The position numbers and the translations under genes are program-made. The notes beneath the pieces were generated by a model that did not search any database, was not told where the DNA came from, and was given only the letters and a program-made list of their open reading frames with translations. This document shows, piece by piece, positions 8,150-15,559 of a stretch of 27,855 bases of DNA (positions are counted from its first letter, which is position 1; every line of letters begins with the position of its first letter). Location: NCBI GenBank assembly GCA_964392065.1, contig CAYMOG010000014.1, forward strand, positions 1-27,855, read 5' to 3'. The DNA is from JASBZA01 sp964392065 (GTDB lineage Bacteria; Bacillota; Clostridia; Saccharofermentanales; Fastidiosipilaceae).

Positions 8150-9177
8150 TATTCTGCTTCCTCCAAACTATGGAGCTTCTTACTAGGCTCCTCTTTGCCG
8201 AACACTCTACGTACGGTCCAGCGATCAATATGTGGGGTAAAAATATTCATAATGATAAGGGCGTAAGAGGCACCTTCTGGAAGACTTCCCCAGAAACGAA
8301 TGATACAAGTTATTAATCCCACACCTATACCAAAAATAATTTTACCCTTATTTGTTAATGGAGACGTTGCATAATCTGTAGCCATAAAAATCGCTACAAA
8401 CACAATTCCACCGGACATCAATTGATATAGTACAAAATCTAAATTGAATTGACCGAAGAAGAAGGCACATAGAGCAACCGTACCTAGGACAGCTAAAGGA
8501 ATATGAATTTTAATAACTTTTCTAACTAAGAGATAAATCAGACCTAAACCTAGCGCAATCATAGAAGTCTCACCTATCGCGAGCGTATCACGAGCTCCCC
8601 AGAACATATGGGAAAGATCGGGTGCATTGGCTAAGCCTTCCACACCACGAGCCATAGTGGCTAGAGGTGTTGCAGAAGACGCGGCATCTGCTCCATTCCC
8701 CAATGCTTCTAGTACCCAATTTACAGGACGACTATTGATGGCAAAAGACCCAGCAAAAGAAGCTACAAGCGCCACTCTGGCTGTTACTGCTGGATTTACA
8801 AAATTCTGGCCAATACCACCAAACACTTGTTTCACAATGGCAATGGCAAATATTGTACCTAAGATTAATTGCCAAATTGGAAATTCAACCGGCAAATTCA
8901 AAACAAGTAAAACCGCTGTAACCACAGCCGATAAGTCGCCAATGGTTTGACGTCTATGCATGAGTTTCTGGGCGACAAACTCCGTAAGTACTGCTGTTAC
9001 GATGGCAACAGCTAGCATCAAGAGTGTTCTAGTACCGAAAATAAGAGTCGCCGCGATGATAACAGGGACAAGCGCAATAAGCACATCCCTCATCAGTGTA
9101 CTGGTCTTCTTACTATCTCTAATAAATGGACTAGCAGAGATTAACAAATTAGGGGCTAATTCTGTTTGCTTACTCAT
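8149..9177 (-). CDS. rnfD: Rnf electron transport complex subunit D
   Basis: 342 residues with about ten membrane segments. RnfD carries covalent FMN and is part of the ion-pumping module. The flavinylation motif DAASSATPLAT places the bound Thr at residue 170, before the usual loop. Other family landmarks are SPFIRDSKKTSTLMRDVLIA at the N-terminus, GGIGQNFVNPA near 120-129 and ATDYATSPLTNKGK near the C-terminus. The gene shares one base with both rnfC upstream and rnfG downstream. It is a second expected substrate for the ApbE encoded at the end of the operon. Confidence 0.96.
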   Translation of the reverse strand: MSKQTELAPNLLISASPFIRDSKKTSTLMRDVLIALVPVIIAATLIFGTRTLLMLAVAIVTAVLTEFVAQKLMHRRQTIGDLSAVVTAVLLVLNLPVEFPIWQLILGTIFAIAIVKQVFGGIGQNFVNPAVTARVALVASFAGSFAINSRPVNWVLEALGNGADAASSATPLATMARGVEGLANAPDLSHMFWGARDTLAIGETSMIALGLGLIYLLVRKVIKIHIPLAVLGTVALCAFFFGQFNLDFVLYQLMSGGIVFVAIFMATDYATSPLTNKGKIIFGIGVGLITCIIRFWGSLPEGASYALIIMNIFTPHIDRWTVRRVFGKEEPSKKLHSLEEAE

Positions 9178-10529
9178 TATTTTGAACCTCCTGCGTTACG
9201 AAGTAATTTCTTACCATGACGGAAATACTGCACGAGAGGTATCTTGGCTGGACATACGAAGTCGCAGCAACCGCATTCCATACAGGTATTAACATGTAAT
9301 CTTTCCACTTTCTCGAGATCTCCAGCCTTGATCGCCTTCATTATTGAAGTAGGTTGTAGATTTACAGGACACGCATCAATACAGCGAGAACAGCGAATAC
9401 ATTCTGTTTCATCTGCTAACTGAACGTCCTTCTCAAGTAGAGCCAAAATAGCGTTATTTTGTTTAATAATGGCCCGATCTAAATTACTAATAGGTACACC
9501 CATCATAGGACCACCCATGAGTAAAATATCAGGCTGTTCCTTCAGTCCTACGAATTGTAAGACATCTTCAATTGAAGTACCTACAGGAACAATGACATTT
9601 TGTGGTTTGGAAACGGCCGAGCCATCTACCGTCACCATACGGCTAACTAGAGGAACACCAGTACGCAAATATTTACCAATTTCTGCAAGCGTTGAAACAT
9701 TTAATACAATACAACCCACTGCAAAAGGCAATTTATTCTCTGGCACTTCTCTACCTGTAGCGTTATAAATAAGCATTTTCTCAGCGCCTCTAGGATAATA
9801 AGTTTTCGTTACCAAGACTTTAATATTCTTATATTTATCGGGATTACTATTAATCTTATCTAAGACAACATGTACCGCACCCATCTTATTATCTTCGATA
9901 CCTATTATGGCCTGGGAAATATCCTTCCATTTTAGAGTTGCTGCAATACCATCTAACATATCGTCCGTATAATGCATCATCGTATACTCATCCACAGTGA
10001 TATAAGGCTCACACTCACCACCATTGACAATTAACGTATCGATGTCCACATCATCTGGAACAAGTAATTTCCCTGACGTAGGGAAACCTGCTCCGCCTAA
10101 TCCGACCACACCACTGTTTCGAACCGCTTGAATGAAGTCTTCCTTAGATTGGATGCTGGGCGGGACGAGATTATCGGCCTTTGTCATCAAGCCATCCGAC
10201 TCGATCTCAATCACAATAGTTTCTGCACCACTTCTGGCCACATCACCATCACGAACAAACTTCACTGTACCAGAAACAGAAGCATGAACAGGACTTGCAA
10301 ATTGACTATCGCTATCCGCAATTAGCTGTCCTACTTTGACCTCATCTTTGGGTTTAACGACAGGAACACAGTGGGGACCGATATGCATCGATACCGGGAT
10401 TCTTACTCGACTAGGAGTAGGAAGCACCGCTGCGTCTTGTTGTGAAGTGTTCTTCTTGTACTCAAGATGTACACCACCATGAAATTCTTTGACCGAACCC
10501 ATGGCTCCCTCTGGGAGTTTTACACTCAT
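9177..10529 (-). CDS. rnfC: Rnf electron transport complex subunit C
   Basis: 450 residues from the chosen start. RnfC is the peripheral cytoplasmic subunit that exchanges electrons with NAD(H). The nucleotide/FMN-binding region shows GLGGAGFPT (about 143-151) and NGGECEPYIT (about 169-178). Two ferredoxin clusters lie at about 377-387 (CIRCSRCIDACP) and 416-426 (CMECGCCDFVCP). The frame is open to 10556, but the ATG at 10529 (MSVKLPEG) is preferred because TTTGGAGG lies 6 bases before it and the nine extra residues are not family-like. It is the first gene of the nine-gene operon. Confidence 0.96.
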   Translation of the reverse strand: MSVKLPEGAMGSVKEFHGGVHLEYKKNTSQQDAAVLPTPSRVRIPVSMHIGPHCVPVVKPKDEVKVGQLIADSDSQFASPVHASVSGTVKFVRDGDVARSGAETIVIEIESDGLMTKADNLVPPSIQSKEDFIQAVRNSGVVGLGGAGFPTSGKLLVPDDVDIDTLIVNGGECEPYITVDEYTMMHYTDDMLDGIAATLKWKDISQAIIGIEDNKMGAVHVVLDKINSNPDKYKNIKVLVTKTYYPRGAEKMLIYNATGREVPENKLPFAVGCIVLNVSTLAEIGKYLRTGVPLVSRMVTVDGSAVSKPQNVIVPVGTSIEDVLQFVGLKEQPDILLMGGPMMGVPISNLDRAIIKQNNAILALLEKDVQLADETECIRCSRCIDACPVNLQPTSIMKAIKAGDLEKVERLHVNTCMECGCCDFVCPAKIPLVQYFRHGKKLLRNAGGSK

Positions 10530-10627
10530 ATATTTCCTCCAAACTTGATGTTCCAAACAAATTAATGAGTCTAAATATTGAAATCATGCAGAAAATGCAA
10601 GATAAGTGCAGATTTCTTTATCAATCC

Positions 10628-10649
10628 ATTAATTGTTTCAAACATTAAT
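10628..10649. promoter_or_regulatory. Imperfect inverted repeat downstream of the rnf promoter
   Basis: The arms ATTAATTGTTT and AAACATTAAT pair with one extra T. The repeat lies at about +7 to +28 of the predicted rnf transcript, where a repressor or an RNA hairpin could act. No known regulator is assigned. Confidence 0.35.
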
Positions 10650-10662
10650 AATTATCGACTTT

Positions 10663-10692
10663 ATTATAACGATAAATAATATTTTCGTACAA
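10663..10692 (-). promoter_or_regulatory. Probable promoter of the rnf operon
   Basis: On the minus strand TTGTAC (10692-10687), an 18-base spacer and a perfect TATAAT (10668-10663) form a sigma-A-type promoter with a weak -35. Transcription would start near 10656, giving a leader of about 125 bases before rnfC. Confidence 0.55.
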
Positions 10693-10755
10693 GGTGATAT
10701 TTAGAAACTATCTAATTAAGTAATCTCACGCACATGTGAATAATTTAGCAATTGT

Positions 10756-10769
10756 ACTTTGGCCAAAGT
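10756..10769. promoter_or_regulatory. 14-bp perfect palindrome, candidate operator
   Basis: ACTTTGGCCAAAGT is a perfect palindrome in the middle of the divergent control region. It lies about 64 bases upstream of the rnf -35 element and upstream of the possible DUF1538 promoter, so it could bind a dimeric regulator acting on either side. The regulator is unknown. Confidence 0.4.
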
Positions 10770-10885
10770 CCGCCATTTCTTTATGTTTTCTTTACATTTG
10801 TCCTCGATGAAATCATAGGAAGAAAAATGAAAATTATGATATGTTTATTAGAGCAAAATTTTTATAAAGAAAGTAGGATTGACTA

Positions 10886-12376
10886 GTGAATGAAATCTTA
10901 GCAAAATTTAAAGAAGTCTTCTTCGCTGTGTTTCCCGTAACAGTCATCGTCTATCTTGTACATTTCTTCTTCGTACCGCTTACAGGTACGCAGTTAATAC
11001 AATTTACCGTCGGTGCTGTACTGGTTCTCCTAGGTCTTACCATATTCCTATTCGGAATTGACCTATCCATAGAACCCATCGGCCGAACCATAGGTAAACG
11101 ATTAACCCAATCCAATCTATTAGGTATTGTTATTACAGTGTCCTTGATATTAGGATTTTTTATCTCTTATGCTGAACCAGACTTACACATTCTAGCCAAC
11201 CAAGTAGCCAGCGTAACACAGGGACAATTCCCTGCCACACTTATGGTAATTGTAGTATCTATAGGAATAGGCATTATGATGACCCTAGGACTCATAAGGA
11301 TATTATATTCCGTTCCGCTGAAATTCGTGTATCTAGGGGCTTATGGAATAATCTTCGTCCTCTCCTTATTCTCCTCCTCAGAATTTCTGGCCATCGCCTT
11401 CGACGCATCGGGAGCTACGACAGGAGCTATTACAGTTCCCTTTATTCTGGCATTAGCAGGTGGTGTTTCTGCAATTAAGAAGGACAGCGAAACCGGTGAA
11501 GCCGATACATTCGGATTGGTCGGTATTGCTTCTACCGGAGCTATAATAGGTGTGCTCATCACAGGTCTTATTATGGGCGTCCGAGATATCGAAGGTACCC
11601 TTCCTATTGTTGTGGCCAGTGAGGAAGGCATTATTAAACACTATCTTGATTATATTCCCCATCTCGCCCTAGAAACCATCATCTCTCTGGGTCCAATTCT
11701 AATTGCCTATGTGCTCTTCTATCTATCTGATAAAGCACGCCGCCCCAGAGTATTTAGAAGCATCCTCGTAGGACTTCTCATTTCCTATATAGGTCTAGTA
11801 GTTTTCTTATTAGGTGTAAATGGTGGATTCATGGATATCGGATCTGTTCTAGGCCAAGGCATTGCACAGTTAGACACCCAGATTCCAGCACTTATTGTTG
11901 CCTTCGTCCTAGGACTGGTAACTGTACTTGCAGAGCCTGCAGTTTACGTGCTTACCCATCAGGTAGAAGAAGTTACGGGTGGCTATGTACGTAGGCCTCT
12001 AGTCCTTGTCTTCTTATCTATTGCCGTTGGACTTGCAATATTCTTATCTGTACTAAGAATTTTCGTCCCTGGTATCTCTCTATGGATGTATATTCTGCCA
12101 GGATTTGCAATTTCTGTACTAGCCGCCTTCTTCGTACCGGAGCTCTTCGTTGGAATAGCCTTCGATGCAGGTGGTGTTGCCTCAGGACCTATGACAGCAA
12201 CCTTCGCTCTAGCCTTTGTACAGGGAATAGCGTATGCTGTACCTAATGCAGATGTAGTAAAAGACGGATTCGGTATGATCGCCGTCGTCGCTATGGTACC
12301 CATTATGTCCATCCAGATTCTAGGTCTCCTCTATCAACGGAAAACTAGAAATCTTGATAAGAAGAAAGGAAAGTAA
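10886..12376 (+). CDS. DUF1538 family polytopic membrane protein (probable transporter)
   Basis: 496 residues with about twelve to fourteen membrane segments and a clear internal duplication. Residues 95-107 (YAEPDLHILANQV) match 348-360 (LAEPAVYVLTHQV), and 172-180 (FDASGATTG) match 426-434 (FDAGGVASG). Two related halves with paired conserved polar motifs inside a membrane protein are typical of secondary transporters, but the substrate of DUF1538 proteins is not established. The start is GTG at 10886 with AGTAGGA 7 bases upstream; the nearby ATG at 10890 is out of frame. The next gene, a tandem PII-like protein, begins two bases after the stop, which suggests a channel or transporter controlled by a PII-like partner. 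Confidence 0.85.
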   Translation: MNEILAKFKEVFFAVFPVTVIVYLVHFFFVPLTGTQLIQFTVGAVLVLLGLTIFLFGIDLSIEPIGRTIGKRLTQSNLLGIVITVSLILGFFISYAEPDLHILANQVASVTQGQFPATLMVIVVSIGIGIMMTLGLIRILYSVPLKFVYLGAYGIIFVLSLFSSSEFLAIAFDASGATTGAITVPFILALAGGVSAIKKDSETGEADTFGLVGIASTGAIIGVLITGLIMGVRDIEGTLPIVVASEEGIIKHYLDYIPHLALETIISLGPILIAYVLFYLSDKARRPRVFRSILVGLLISYIGLVVFLLGVNGGFMDIGSVLGQGIAQLDTQIPALIVAFVLGLVTVLAEPAVYVLTHQVEEVTGGYVRRPLVLVFLSIAVGLAIFLSVLRIFVPGISLWMYILPGFAISVLAAFFVPELFVGIAFDAGGVASGPMTATFALAFVQGIAYAVPNADVVKDGFGMIAVVAMVPIMSIQILGLLYQRKTRNLDKKKGK

Positions 12377-12378
12377 TC

Positions 12379-13074
12379 ATGCAAACAGAACACCAGCAAG
12401 GTTCATTTCGACTTCTAACTATAGTTGTAACCGAAGACAAACGAAAATTAATTGAGAACCTCATGGAAAAACATCATATTATGACATGTCTTGCGGTTTT
12501 GGCCAAAGGCACTACAAAAGAATCTTGGCTTAAACACCTTGGAATTAGAAACGCAAACAATATGACTTTCTATTTCCTACTGCCTGAAACCAGAGCCCTA
12601 GAGACCCTAGAGATGTTTACAGATGAATTGGAATTACATAAACCAGGAAGAGGGATTGCCTACATGAAGAAGGTCCTCTTCCATATCAACGGCAGAAAAC
12701 CTCTTAATTCTGAAGAGTTGAAGAATTTCTGCCAAGCGCAATGCAACACGGAGGATAATATGTATAAGAAACTAAGTGTTATAGTCGATTTAGGCTCAGG
12801 AGACGACGTTATTGAAGCAGCCCGAGAAGCTGGCTCTAGAGGTGGTACAATTATTCATGGCCACGGCTCTGCTACGGAAGAACATGCCAAACTCTTCGGC
12901 TTCCAGATTGTACCGGAGAAGGAACTCGTTATCATCCTTACACCGAATGAAGTAGTCGAACCCGTTGTAAGAAATATCAATGATAAGCTAGAACTCAGTG
13001 AATTTGGTAACGGCATACTCTATGTGGAAGACATCGTCCAAACCGTTGGCCTAGTAGAGGCAAAAGAGATATAA
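12379..13074 (+). CDS. Tandem PII-like (P-II family nitrogen regulator-like) protein
   Basis: 231 residues in two PII-like halves of about 100 residues each (about 10-105 and 128-229). The second half is the clearer one: AAREAGSRGGTIIHGHGSA resembles the PII segment that binds ATP/ADP, and it is followed by PEKELVIILTPNEVVEPVV and FGNGILYVEDI. The first half keeps the fold pattern (LLTIVVTEDKRKLIENLMEK, then GRGIAYMKKV) but has lost the Gly-rich loop. PII proteins sense nucleotide or metabolite levels and gate membrane transporters, as GlnK does with AmtB. It lies two bases after the DUF1538 gene with GAAAGGAAAG upstream, so it is probably the regulator of that protein. Fusion of two PII-like units in one chain is less usual than the standard trimer of about 112-residue subunits. 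Confidence 0.78.
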   Translation: MQTEHQQGSFRLLTIVVTEDKRKLIENLMEKHHIMTCLAVLAKGTTKESWLKHLGIRNANNMTFYFLLPETRALETLEMFTDELELHKPGRGIAYMKKVLFHINGRKPLNSEELKNFCQAQCNTEDNMYKKLSVIVDLGSGDDVIEAAREAGSRGGTIIHGHGSATEEHAKLFGFQIVPEKELVIILTPNEVVEPVVRNINDKLELSEFGNGILYVEDIVQTVGLVEAKEI

Positions 13075-13092
13075 TATTTATAACCATCCTTC

Positions 13093-13123
13093 AAGCGCTA
13101 TAGGAATCCCTGTAGCGCTTTTT
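13093..13123 (+). terminator. Intrinsic terminator after the PII-like gene
   Basis: AAGCGCTA pairs with TAGCGCTT around a short central region in which AGG pairs with CCT. A run of T follows the stem. It begins about 18 bases after the stop codon. Confidence 0.85.
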
Positions 13124-13136
13124 ACATTTTCTTCAC

Positions 13137-13183
13137 TTTCAATTTAGTTTCATTTTAGCTTCACTCCTTATCATGAGTACAGT
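13137..13183 (+). promoter_or_regulatory. Tandem 11-bp repeats overlapping a probable htrA promoter
   Basis: Three consecutive 11-base units (TTTCAATTTAG, TTTCATTTTAG, CTTCACTCCTT) at 13137, 13148 and 13159 keep TTCA in the same phase. They run into a weak -35 (TTAGCT, 13155-13160), 17 bases before TACAGT (13178-13183). Direct repeats with an 11-base period at the -35 are typical of OmpR/PhoB-type response regulators, which in other bacteria control htrA genes. The specific regulator is inferred only by class. Confidence 0.5.
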
Positions 13184-13206
13184 AAATCAATAAAGGAGAA
13201 AATAAT

Positions 13207-14400
13207 ATGAAACGAAAACTCACCCTATTACTTAGTAGTGTACTTATACTAAGCCTCGCTGCAACTTCATGTAGCAGTATAAATCAAAAGATTTCAGGAT
13301 ATGTTCTAGAAGCAGCTGAAAGTTTACAAGAAGAAACTAAACCTTCTCTCTCAACCACCGACCTAAATTATCTAGAAATAGAATTACCTGAAGAGGCAAC
13401 ACGTCTTCAGAAGGCTGCGGCCAAAGCCGTCCCCTCTGTTATTCTAGTCCAGTCCTATGGTGACCGTAGCACGATGCTCAGTCCAGAAGACTTCTTCCGT
13501 CGCTTCAATGATGGATACGATCCCGGCGAAGAAGATGATACGGACCCCTATTCAAAAGGTAAACTCATCGGCGAGGGGTCTGGTATTGTCCTAAACGAAG
13601 AAGGATATATCATTACCAACTCCCATGTCGTGAGCAAAGGCAAGCACTATAAAATTGTAGACTCCCAGGGTAAAGATTACGAAGCAAAATTAATTGGTCA
13701 GGACGCTGTTTCAGATTTAGCGGTCTTAAAGGTCAATAGTAACCATACTCTAGAAGTCGCCGACTTAGGCAATAGCGAAAATTTAACGGTTGCAGAGCAA
13801 GTGATTGCCGTTGGAAACCCAGGCGGTTCAGAACTAAGTTCTAGTGTAACCATAGGTTATGTATCTGCACTAAACCGAGTTATTAACGCATCTGACGGCT
13901 CTCAGATGGCTTATATCCAAACCGATGCTGCTATTAATCCAGGTAACTCGGGTGGCGCCCTAGTTAACCTAGACGGAGAAGTTGTTGGCATCAATACGGC
14001 GAAGATTTCTGGAGTAGGCTATGAAGGACTAGGCTTTGCCATTCCTATCAAGACGGCAATGCCGATTATTGAGGACCTGATCAACAATGGAGAAGTTCAG
14101 GGACGTGCTCTTCTAGGCATTAGCGGCGTCTATGTGCAGTCAGATTTCGTAGATAAAGAAGGTAATCGTGTAGCCGGTTTCTTAATAGCCTCCATCAGTA
14201 ATGAAGATCTCATTGCCGCAGGTGTAAAAACGAACATGATCATCACTCAGATAGAAGGCGTCGATATTCAATCTACGAACACTATTAAGAATATCTTGTC
14301 GAATAAAAAAGACGGCGACCGTATTCAGCTAAGCTGCTTCAACCCAATTGAACAAGAAAATTTCGAGGTTGAAATCACTGTGTTAAGCTCATATGCGTAA
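13207..14400 (+). CDS. htrA: HtrA/DegP-like trypsin-type serine protease with one PDZ domain, probable lipoprotein
   Basis: 397 residues. These proteases degrade or refold damaged proteins outside the membrane. The N-terminal signal ends in LAATSC (Cys22), a slightly weak lipobox, so lipid anchoring is likely but not certain. The protease domain (about 62-295) has the full triad: His140 in TNSHVV, Asp170 in VSDLAVL and Ser248 in NPGNSGGAL. A single PDZ domain covers about 300-397. Most Gram-positive HtrA proteins have an uncleaved N-terminal membrane helix instead of a lipobox. The start has AAAGGAG upstream, and the promoter carries tandem 11-bp repeats. It stands alone between a terminator and a strong palindrome. 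Confidence 0.94.
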   Translation: MKRKLTLLLSSVLILSLAATSCSSINQKISGYVLEAAESLQEETKPSLSTTDLNYLEIELPEEATRLQKAAAKAVPSVILVQSYGDRSTMLSPEDFFRRFNDGYDPGEEDDTDPYSKGKLIGEGSGIVLNEEGYIITNSHVVSKGKHYKIVDSQGKDYEAKLIGQDAVSDLAVLKVNSNHTLEVADLGNSENLTVAEQVIAVGNPGGSELSSSVTIGYVSALNRVINASDGSQMAYIQTDAAINPGNSGGALVNLDGEVVGINTAKISGVGYEGLGFAIPIKTAMPIIEDLINNGEVQGRALLGISGVYVQSDFVDKEGNRVAGFLIASISNEDLIAAGVKTNMIITQIEGVDIQSTNTIKNILSNKKDGDRIQLSCFNPIEQENFEVEITVLSSYA

Positions 14401-14426
14401 AGCATTTCATAATACAATGGATCTTT

Positions 14427-14452
14427 TAATGGAGGTTATATAACCTCCATTA
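14427..14452. terminator. 26-bp perfect palindrome between convergent htrA and yitT-family genes
   Basis: A perfect inverted repeat with core arms AATGGAGGTTAT / ATAACCTCCATT would form a 13-bp hairpin in either transcript. No T-run follows on either strand, so this is not a classical intrinsic terminator. It may still stop or protect 3' ends of the two convergent transcripts. Confidence 0.5.
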
Positions 14453-14479
14453 CGTATGTCCATAAACGTTTTAAACTCC

Positions 14480-15436
14480 CTAGAACAATTCACTCTTGAC
14501 GAAGCCTTCACCTGCTACTTCTCTTACATCAGAAACAATGAGAAATGCTCTCTCGTCGATGGATAAAACTAATTTCTTAAGATCTGGGATTTGCGTATTA
14601 TGTAGGACTATAAATAAAACTTGTTTCTCATGATTTGTATACATACCCTTGCCGTGGAGTGCCGTAACGCCTCTCTCCATATCCGTCAGAATATGTTGAG
14701 CGATTTCTTCGGAGTGATCTGAGATAATATAACACGCTTGTGAGTTGTCGTTTCCGCCCACTAAGATGGTATCCGTCACCTTGCTAGTTAAGAAGAGTGC
14801 TACGAAGGCATAGAGAGCAGACATGATATTTGCATCTTGGGTATAGAGTACTTGGGTACCTACATAAATACTAATAACCACCACATCTAGAATAAAGATA
14901 AATTGTCCTACACTTAGTTTCGGAATAAATTTCGCCGCTAAAAACGCTAGGATATCCGTACCACCAGTCGTATAGTGGCCACGGAAAATAAGTCCTAACC
15001 CTAAGCCGAAGAGAAAACCTCCGAAGATGGAAAATATTAAGCGGTCGGGATTAGCATCCATATTTCCTACAAGAAGAACAAACCAGCCGTCCACAACTTT
15101 GGCCGTAAGATCTAAGAAAACGGAGAATACAATGGCGCCAATTATACTACGATACACCATATGAAGCCCATAGTAACGCCAGCCTAAGATAAGAATAGGT
15201 ATGTTCATAAGCATCGCTAACATACCGAGCGTCACGAATGAGTCGGGGCCTAAGAATAAGTGAATCGTTTGTGCTAGACCAGATACTCCTCCCATCGTGA
15301 TATTTATGGGAATATAAATCAAGTTTATGGCTACACCCGCAATAAATGCACCAATTAGAAGATAGATGATATTCTTAATTTCCTGGCCCAGAGCGAATTC
15401 ATGGAATTGACTTCTCCAATTACTTTGTTTATTCAT
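14480..15436 (-). CDS. YitT family membrane protein (YitT_membrane plus DUF2179 domains)
   Basis: 318 residues. Five or six membrane segments lie in the first 215 residues and include the glycine-rich landmark GGVSGLAQTIHL and the segment GHYTTGGTDILAFL. A C-terminal soluble domain of about 90 residues (DUF2179) follows, with GVTALHGKGMY and VLFIVLHNTQI. This two-domain layout and length are standard for the family, which is widespread in Firmicutes and has no settled function. The ATG has GAGG upstream. The gene is divergent from the nucleotidyltransferase gene across about 120 AT-rich bases, where promoters must lie but none stands out. Confidence 0.9.
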   Translation of the reverse strand: MNKQSNWRSQFHEFALGQEIKNIIYLLIGAFIAGVAINLIYIPINITMGGVSGLAQTIHLFLGPDSFVTLGMLAMLMNIPILILGWRYYGLHMVYRSIIGAIVFSVFLDLTAKVVDGWFVLLVGNMDANPDRLIFSIFGGFLFGLGLGLIFRGHYTTGGTDILAFLAAKFIPKLSVGQFIFILDVVVISIYVGTQVLYTQDANIMSALYAFVALFLTSKVTDTILVGGNDNSQACYIISDHSEEIAQHILTDMERGVTALHGKGMYTNHEKQVLFIVLHNTQIPDLKKLVLSIDERAFLIVSDVREVAGEGFVKSELF

Positions 15437-15559
15437 TTTATAACCTCAACATAATATATAAGTTCCTATATCTAATATAGAATTCTAACATAATCTATAC
15501 CTTACCCTCTAGAAATATGATAAAGTTATATGAGAAATTTACCAATAGAGGGGGTTTAT

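Larger units (their letters stand above)
10530..10885. other. Divergent intergenic control region between rnfC and the DUF1538 gene
   Basis: This 356-base AT-rich stretch holds no gene that I can support. It contains a probable rnf promoter (10663-10692), an imperfect inverted repeat just downstream of it (10628-10649), a 14-bp perfect palindrome (10756-10769) and a weak possible plus-strand promoter. The last is TTTACA at 10791-10796 and CATAGG at 10814-10819, with a 17-base spacer. The rnf leader of about 125 bases also has repeated TGCA tetramers around 10588-10611. I see no known riboswitch fold. Confidence 0.6.

Noticed and set aside
10530..10556. Upstream ATG of rnfC at 10556 (nine extra residues).
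   Set aside because: No ribosome binding site precedes it, whereas GGAGG lies 6 bases before the ATG at 10529.
10628..10649. A Rex (NADH-sensing) operator in the rnf leader.
   Set aside because: The repeat lacks the TTGTGAA/TTCACAA half-sites of Rex boxes, so I list it only as an unassigned inverted repeat.
11057..11450. SGAT tetrapeptide in the DUF1538 protein (FDASGATTG, residues 172-180) as a possible flavinylation site.
   Set aside because: It lies inside a membrane repeat, the matching position in the second half is AGGVAS, and no FMN_bind domain surrounds it.
15437..15559. Promoters for the divergent yitT-family and nucleotidyltransferase genes.
   Set aside because: The region is so AT-rich that many weak -10-like hexamers occur; none has a convincing -35 at the right distance.
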